DNA of 64,000 nucleotides. It comes from Streptomyces venezuelae. GTDB taxonomy: Bacteria > Actinomycetota > Actinomycetes > Streptomycetales > Streptomycetaceae. How positions within the stretch are numbered: position 1 is the stretch's first letter; each line of letters opens with the position of its first letter. Shown in pieces: positions 59,387-64,000 of this stretch. The stretch covers positions 6,386,001 through 6,450,000 of the forward strand of contig NZ_CP029192.1 in assembly GCF_008642315.1 (NCBI RefSeq). The letters are read 5' to 3'. Under the pieces are notes generated by a model. It saw nothing but the letters and a program-made list of their open reading frames with translations, was not told the DNA's origin and did not search any database. The translations under genes were made by a program, and so were the position numbers.

Positions 59387-60352
59387 TCACACCGCCTGCG
59401 ACGCCACGTACGCACCGCGCTTCTCGATCGCCATCTGGTACAGGCGTCCTGCGCGGTACGAGGAGCGGACCAGCGGGCCCGACATGACGCCGGAGAAGCC
59501 GATCTGCTCGGCCTCCTCCTTCAGCTCCACGAACTCGGCGGGCTTCACCCAGCGCTCGACGGGGTGGTGCCGCGGGGTGGGGCGCAGGTACTGGGTGATC
59601 GTGACGAGCTCCGTGCCCGCCTCGTGCAGCTGGCGCAGCGCCTCGCTGACCTCTTCGCGGGTCTCGCCCATGCCGAGGATCAGGTTGGACTTGGTCACCA
59701 GGCCGGCCTCGCGGGCCTTCGTGATGACCTCGAGGGAGCGCTCGTACCGGAAGCCGGGGCGGATCCGCTTGAAGATGCGCGGCACCGTCTCGACGTTGTG
59801 CCCGAGGACCTCGGGCTCGGACGAGAAGACCTCGGCCAGCTGGTCGGGGTCGGCGTTGAAGTCCGGGATGAGCAGCTCGACCTTGGTGTAGCCCTCGGCG
59901 CGCTCGGCCGTCATCGCGTGGATCTGGCGGACCGTCTCCGCGTAGAGCCAGGCGCCGCCGTCCTCCAGGTCGTCGCGGGCGACGCCGGTGATCGTGGCGT
60001 AGTTCAGGTCCATCGTGACGACGGACTCGCCGACGCGGCGCGGCTCGTCGCGGTCGAGGGCCTGCGGCTTGCCGGTGTCGATCTGGCAGAAGTCGCAGCG
60101 CCGGGTGCACTGGTCACCGCCGATGAGGAACGTGGCCTCGCGGTCTTCCCAGCATTCGTAGATGTTCGGACAGCCCGCCTCCTGACAGACCGTGTGCAGG
60201 CCCTCGGTCTTCACGAGCTTCTGCAGGGCGTTGTACTCGGGGCCCATTTTCGCCCGGGTCTTGATCCACTCGGGCTTGCGCTCGATGGGGGTCTGGGCGT
60301 TCCGGACCTCCAGGCGCAGCATCTTGCGTCCGTCGGGTGCGACTGCGGACAC
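59387..60352 (-). CDS. lipA: lipoyl synthase
   Basis: This 321-residue radical-SAM enzyme inserts two sulfurs into the octanoyl group on carrier proteins. Two cysteine sets are present: [12 protein letters not shown] (auxiliary cluster) and CTRRCDFC (CX3CX2C SAM cluster). The C-terminal RSSYRAG motif is present. GTG at 60352 follows AGGGAGCCGAT and gives the same N-terminus as known Streptomyces LipA ([15 protein letters not shown]); an upstream frame to 60388 is not needed. It acts after LipB, whose gene lies 130 bp upstream on the same strand. Confidence 0.96.
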   Translation of the reverse strand: MSAVAPDGRKMLRLEVRNAQTPIERKPEWIKTRAKMGPEYNALQKLVKTEGLHTVCQEAGCPNIYECWEDREATFLIGGDQCTRRCDFCQIDTGKPQALDRDEPRRVGESVVTMDLNYATITGVARDDLEDGGAWLYAETVRQIHAMTAERAEGYTKVELLIPDFNADPDQLAEVFSSEPEVLGHNVETVPRIFKRIRPGFRYERSLEVITKAREAGLVTKSNLILGMGETREEVSEALRQLHEAGTELVTITQYLRPTPRHHPVERWVKPAEFVELKEEAEQIGFSGVMSGPLVRSSYRAGRLYQMAIEKRGAYVASQAV

Positions 60353-60481
60353 ATCGGCTCCCTGTAGCTTCGATTCTTCGGCGCACACCAGGGTACGCCC
60401 GTGATGTCGTTGGGCTTACTTCTGGCCAACCTCTGGCCAAGGGGGTGCATTCCCGATGCGGTTCCCCGGCCCGGTGTCGGC

Positions 60482-61303
60482 CTACGCGGAGGCGGGCTCC
60501 ACGGCGGGTTCCGCCGCACGCTGCACCTCGCGCGGCTTCAGCTCCGCGTTCTCCAGTACGTCGCGCAGATGCCGCTCCGCGACCGGCAGCACATCGGCGA
60601 TGGTGATCTCGCGGTCCAGCTCGTACGAGAGGGACGTCACGCCCGCGTCGCGGATGCCGCACGGGATGATCCGGTCGAACCAGGTGTTGTCCGGGTTCAC
60701 GTTCAGCGCGAAGCCGTGCATCGTCACGCCCTTGGCGACGCGGATGCCGATCGCCGCGATCTTCCGGTCCTCACGGCGCTGGCCCGCGTTCGAGGGCGCG
60801 TACTCGGGACCGTTGAACCGTGCGTCGAATTCGTCGTCCTGCAGCCGCGGGTCGAAGTCGAGGGAGAGCCCGCCGAGCGCGGGGCGCTGCTCCACCGGGT
60901 CGCCGAGGACCCAGACGCCGCTGCGGCCCTCGATGCGTGTGGTCTCCAGGCCGAACTCCGCACAGGTGCGGATGAGCGCCTCTTCCAGGCGGCGCACGTG
61001 CGCCACGACGTCCACCGGGCGCGGCAGCTTCTGGATGGGGTAGCCCACCAGCTGGCCCGGGCCGTGCCAGGTGATCTTGCCGCCGCGGTCCACGTCGACG
61101 ACGGGGGTGCCGTCCAGCGGGCGCTCGCTGTCCGCGGTGCGGCGGCCCGCGGTGTAGACAGGCGGGTGCTCCAGGAGGAGACAGGTGTCGGGGATCTCGT
61201 CGGCGAAGCGGGCGGCGTGCACACGGCGCTGCTCGTCCCACGCCTCTTGGTACTCCACGGAGTCCGGCCCAAAACCCAGCCGGACGAACCGAAACTCACT
61301 CAC
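60482..61303 (-). CDS. lipB: octanoyl-[carrier protein] transferase
   Basis: This 273-residue cytosolic enzyme transfers octanoyl groups from acyl carrier protein to apo-lipoyl domains. Motifs are [28 protein letters not shown], the catalytic Lys in [14 protein letters not shown] and the catalytic Cys in [16 protein letters not shown]-terminal tail (about 235-273) is Glu/Ala-rich. It lies directly upstream of lipA and divergent from a large regulator gene. The two lip genes form the de novo lipoylation pathway. Confidence 0.95.
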   Translation of the reverse strand: MSEFRFVRLGFGPDSVEYQEAWDEQRRVHAARFADEIPDTCLLLEHPPVYTAGRRTADSERPLDGTPVVDVDRGGKITWHGPGQLVGYPIQKLPRPVDVVAHVRRLEEALIRTCAEFGLETTRIEGRSGVWVLGDPVEQRPALGGLSLDFDPRLQDDEFDARFNGPEYAPSNAGQRREDRKIAAIGIRVAKGVTMHGFALNVNPDNTWFDRIIPCGIRDAGVTSLSYELDREITIADVLPVAERHLRDVLENAELKPREVQRAAEPAVEPASA

Positions 61304-61520
61304 GGCAGGTGCCTCCCTGAACGTTCACCGTGCACATATCGCGCCCCTGCCACTGTACGGGCCACCTCCGGCGGCAACCTCGGCCCGGGTTCCTCACACG
61401 ATCGGATGAAAGGCCCCGCAAGGTGCGTACACCGGCTGCCACGGCCGCTACATTCACGCCGTTCACGAGGCCATAAGGGCTGCTCAAGGCAGGCCCGAAA
61501 GGCAGGAGACCGCACAGCCG

Positions 61521-62966
61521 ATGACGGAACGACCCCCGCAGCGCACCCCGAACCGCCAGCTAGCCGCGCTCATCTCGGAAGCCGGATTCTCCAATGCGGG
61601 CCTCGCCCGCCGCGTCGACCAGCTGGGCCTCGAACACGGCCTGGACCTGCGGTACGACAAGACGTCCGTGACCCGCTGGCTCCGCGGCCAGCAGCCCAGA
61701 GGCACCACGCCCGCGCTGATCGCCGAGGTCTTCACGAGACGGCTCGGACGGCGCCTGTCCGCCCAGGACCTCGGGCTCGACGCGTGCGCCCCGGTCTACG
61801 CGGGGCTGGAGTTCGCGGCCACCCCCGAGGAGGCCGTCGACATCGTCGGCGGGCTGTGGCGCAAGGACTCGGGGAGCCACGCGGAGCTCCGGAAGATCGC
61901 GTTCACCCCGGCCGGGCTCGTGGTGCCGAGCCGGGACTGGCTGATCGGCCGCGCCGACGAACGCGTCGGCCGCGGGGACGTCGACCCGCATCAGGCCCGC
62001 GTCCCCGTGCAGGGCCGCCCCGCCGTGCCACGGCAGCGGCAGGGCCCCGAGCGCGGCCCCGGCCTGCGGGTCAGCAACGGCGACATCGCGGCGCTGCGCT
62101 CCGTGGGCGAACTGTTCCGCGCCCTCGACCACGCGTACGGTGGCGGGCACGCCCGACAGGCCCTCGTCCGCTATCTGGAGCACGAGGCCGAGCCGATGCT
62201 CCGCGGTGTCTACGGAGAGCAGGCGGGCCGCAGGCTCTTCGCGGCCGCCGCCGATCTGACCCGCCTCGCGGGCTGGACCTCGTACGACATCGCGGCCCAC
62301 GGCCTCGCCCAGCGGTACTACGTCCAGGCGCTGCGCCTCGCACAGGCGGCGGGCGACCGGGCGTACGGCTCGTACGTCCTGGTCACGATGAGCCGCCAGG
62401 CCGTCTACCTCGGCCACGGACGCGAGGCCGTGCAGCTCGCGCGGGTGGCCCAGCAGGGCGTCGGCTCCGCGGCGCCGCACGTCGTGCAGTCCCTGCTGTA
62501 CGCGGCGGAGGCGCGGGGCCACGGAGTGCTGGGCGAGGTGCGGGCCTGCACGGCGGCGCTCGTGCGGGCCGAGCGGTCGCTCGAGGCGGCGCGGCCCGGC
62601 GACGACGTGCCGCACTGGGCGCGGTTCTTCGACGAGGCACAGCTGGCGGACGAGTTCGGGCACAGCTACCGCGACCTGCAGCAGTACCGCGCCGCGGCCC
62701 AGCACGCCGAGCGCTCGCTCCAGCTGCGCGCCCCCGGCTTCGCGCGCAGCAGGCTCTTCTGCCGGGTGGTGCTCGCCACCGCGCGGCTCGGCCTCGGCGA
62801 GCTGGAGACGGCCTGCCAGCTGGGCTCGGAGGCGGCGCAGGCGGCGGGCGAGATGCGGTCCGCGCGGGCGTACGAATACGTGCGCGAGTTCGAGCGCCGC
62901 CTGGAGCCCTACCGGGACGCGGCGCCCGTGCGCGGGTATCGCGACAGGGTCGCCGCGCTCGGCTGA
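61521..62966 (+). CDS. large HTH/TPR regulator (NsdA-like)
   Basis: This 481-residue regulator has a helix-turn-helix-like N-terminus (about 8-62; RQLAALISEAGFSNAGLARR through DKTSVTRWLRGQ) and a long helical region (about 190-475) of TPR-like repeats. This is the architecture of the Streptomyces NsdA/NsdB group of developmental and antibiotic regulators, but NsdA itself is elsewhere in S. coelicolor, so the assignment is at group level only. It is divergent from lipB with a 217-bp spacer. The segment 150-185 is Arg/Gln/Pro-rich and probably a linker. Confidence 0.85.
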   Translation: MTERPPQRTPNRQLAALISEAGFSNAGLARRVDQLGLEHGLDLRYDKTSVTRWLRGQQPRGTTPALIAEVFTRRLGRRLSAQDLGLDACAPVYAGLEFAATPEEAVDIVGGLWRKDSGSHAELRKIAFTPAGLVVPSRDWLIGRADERVGRGDVDPHQARVPVQGRPAVPRQRQGPERGPGLRVSNGDIAALRSVGELFRALDHAYGGGHARQALVRYLEHEAEPMLRGVYGEQAGRRLFAAAADLTRLAGWTSYDIAAHGLAQRYYVQALRLAQAAGDRAYGSYVLVTMSRQAVYLGHGREAVQLARVAQQGVGSAAPHVVQSLLYAAEARGHGVLGEVRACTAALVRAERSLEAARPGDDVPHWARFFDEAQLADEFGHSYRDLQQYRAAAQHAERSLQLRAPGFARSRLFCRVVLATARLGLGELETACQLGSEAAQAAGEMRSARAYEYVREFERRLEPYRDAAPVRGYRDRVAALG

Positions 62967-63016
62967 AACCCTGCCGCCCACCACGGCCGGGGTCGCTCAC
63001 TTCAGCTCGCTTCAGC

Positions 63017-64000
63017 TCACCTGAGGCGAGCGACCTCGGCGGGGCTCAACGCCTCGTCCCACGTCACCAGTTCGTCCAGGTCGCCCCGCAGACCCGCCTT
63101 CTCCGTGCCGATGGAGCGCAGGGGGAGGGGGACCGAGGCCGCGACCGACCCCACCCGCTCCCCGTCGGCGTACAGCGTCGTGCTGCCCGGCGTGGCCACC
63201 CAGGTCAGCCGGGTCCAGCGGTCCAGCGGCAGCGTGTGGTCGAAGCTGAAGTCCGTGTCGCCGTACCGCGTGAAGCCGACCTTGCCCGTGCCGTGCTGCA
63301 TCAGTTTCAGGGCGCCCGTCTTCGAGCTGAGCAGGACCTGGTCGGCGGTGCGTGCGCCGGCGCGGACGCGGACCGAGACGGTCCACGGTTCGGCGACGTC
63401 CAGGCCGCCGAAGCCCACGCCGTCCCGGTCGGAGTCGAAGCGCCAGGCCTGACCGCGCGGGCCCGGCACCGGTGTCGGGTTGTCGATGATGTACGACGTG
63501 CCGTGCAGGCCACCGGCCCGGTCCTCGGCGAGGATCGTGTTGCCGGGGCTGCCCGCGTACGTCCAGCCGCTCGGGTACGCCGCGTCGTCGAAGGTCCAGT
63601 GGTGGCTGGGCCGGTCCGTCACGCGGGGCGGGACGGGTGCGGGGGTGACGCCGGGAGGATCGCCGATGCGGGCGGCGCGGGCCCGGAAGTCCGCGAGTGC
63701 GTCCGGCGTCGCGGACCCGTTCCACGCGCGGTCGGCGAGGATCGCGCGGGCACCCGCCATGTGCTGTTCGAAGTAGCGGTCGTCGGCCCAGAAGTTGTAG
63801 TCCGCCCAGTTCGTGACGCCGGAGCCGAGCATGTCGGGGCTGGTGCTCGGCGCCCAACTCCCGTACATCCAGGGCTCGTCCGGGTACAGGTGGTGGTAGT
63901 TGTTCGGGGTGGTGTAGAACGGGCCGATCGCGATCTCGTCGTGGCCGGGGATCTCCGGCTCGGCGCCCGTGCCCTCCCAGGTGAGGAAGACGACCGGGGC
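63017..64000 (-). CDS. GH20-like glycosidase with C-terminal LamG domain, partial
   Basis: The gene enters from the right edge; about 328 C-terminal codons are visible. The first part reads VVFLTWEGTGAEPEIPG, then YHHLYPDEPWMYGSW and MAGARAILADRAWNG, matching the end of a GH20 beta-hexosaminidase/lacto-N-biosidase barrel. A LamG/concanavalin-like domain (63017-63600; HHWTFDDAAYPSGWTY ... LDELVTWDEALSPAEVARL) follows. Such enzymes are secreted, though the signal peptide is outside the window. The GH20 assignment rests on these fragments and is less certain than the LamG domain. Together with the GH89 gene it suggests breakdown of GlcNAc-containing host or fungal glycans. Confidence 0.7.
   Translation of the reverse strand, partial: APVVFLTWEGTGAEPEIPGHDEIAIGPFYTTPNNYHHLYPDEPWMYGSWAPSTSPDMLGSGVTNWADYNFWADDRYFEQHMAGARAILADRAWNGSATPDALADFRARAARIGDPPGVTPAPVPPRVTDRPSHHWTFDDAAYPSGWTYAGSPGNTILAEDRAGGLHGTSYIIDNPTPVPGPRGQAWRFDSDRDGVGFGGLDVAEPWTVSVRVRAGARTADQVLLSSKTGALKLMQHGTGKVGFTRYGDTDFSFDHTLPLDRWTRLTWVATPGSTTLYADGERVGSVAASVPLPLRSIGTEKAGLRGDLDELVTWDEALSPAEVARLR

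Overview
This 64 kb window is high-GC actinobacterial DNA and very probably the core chromosome of a Streptomyces species. Third codon positions are almost all G or C, GTG and TTG starts are common, and the gene content is typical: three glutamine synthetases, glnE, an NsrR/Hmp pair, SpoIIE-type phosphatases, large TPR regulators and secreted glycosidases. From memory, the order lipB-lipA-...-glnA-...-glnII-...-aglA-...-glnE-...-glnA2 matches the SCO2190-SCO2245 stretch of S. coelicolor, read in reverse. I saw no tRNA, rRNA, CRISPR array, insertion sequence or recognisable integrase.

Layout. 1-3.4 kb: a sugar ABC importer (lipoprotein plus two permeases) divergent from a 2-hydroxyacid dehydrogenase, with LacI-type operator motifs between them. 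3.5-6.4 kb: a PAS/GAF/SpoIIE phosphatase followed by a B12-binding protein carrying a CarH-like photosensor motif. 6.4-9.7 kb: a DUF305/DUF3105 pair, then nsrR and hmp facing each other. 10-15.1 kb: glnA2, a VOC protein and glnE. 15.3-19.1 kb: a DUF4157 HExxH protein, a PAP2 phosphatase and the alpha-glucosidase aglA. 19.4-26.9 kb: a second SpoIIE phosphatase with a degenerate receiver domain, GNAT and TetR genes, a ferritin-like protein with its reductase, and a sigma-like membrane-anchored protein with a TPR partner. 26.9-32 kb: secreted GH89 and DUF1996 proteins. 32-36.4 kb: a two-component system beside an MMPL exporter. 36.4-42.1 kb: an epimerase, an orphan winged-helix regulator, glnII and small genes. 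42-45.9 kb: an asparaginase, a secreted HAD protein, an AraC regulator and a VOC protein. 45.9-49.1 kb: a cobalamin riboswitch and a BtuFCD-type importer. 49.2-51.8 kb: a metallophosphoesterase, a thioesterase and a divergent LysE/Lrp pair. 51.8-55.6 kb: an accessory block (XRE regulator, two small genes, a broken VOC gene and an AT-rich orphan gene). 55.7-62.9 kb: glnA, RDD, DUF4191, lipA, lipB and a large regulator. The window ends inside a probable GH20/LamG glycosidase.

How the genes fit together. Nitrogen assimilation is the main theme. GlnE modifies the GlnA type of synthetase, and four-part GlnR boxes with exact 6-bp spacing lie upstream of both glnII and glnA. NO detoxification (nsrR/hmp) and B12 uptake (riboswitch plus importer) each have a recognisable control element. 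The most interesting leads are the phosphatase/B12-photosensor pair, the sigma-like membrane fusion, the DUF4157 protein, the accessory block with its frameshifted VOC gene, and two five-unit 12-bp repeat arrays in separate spacers.
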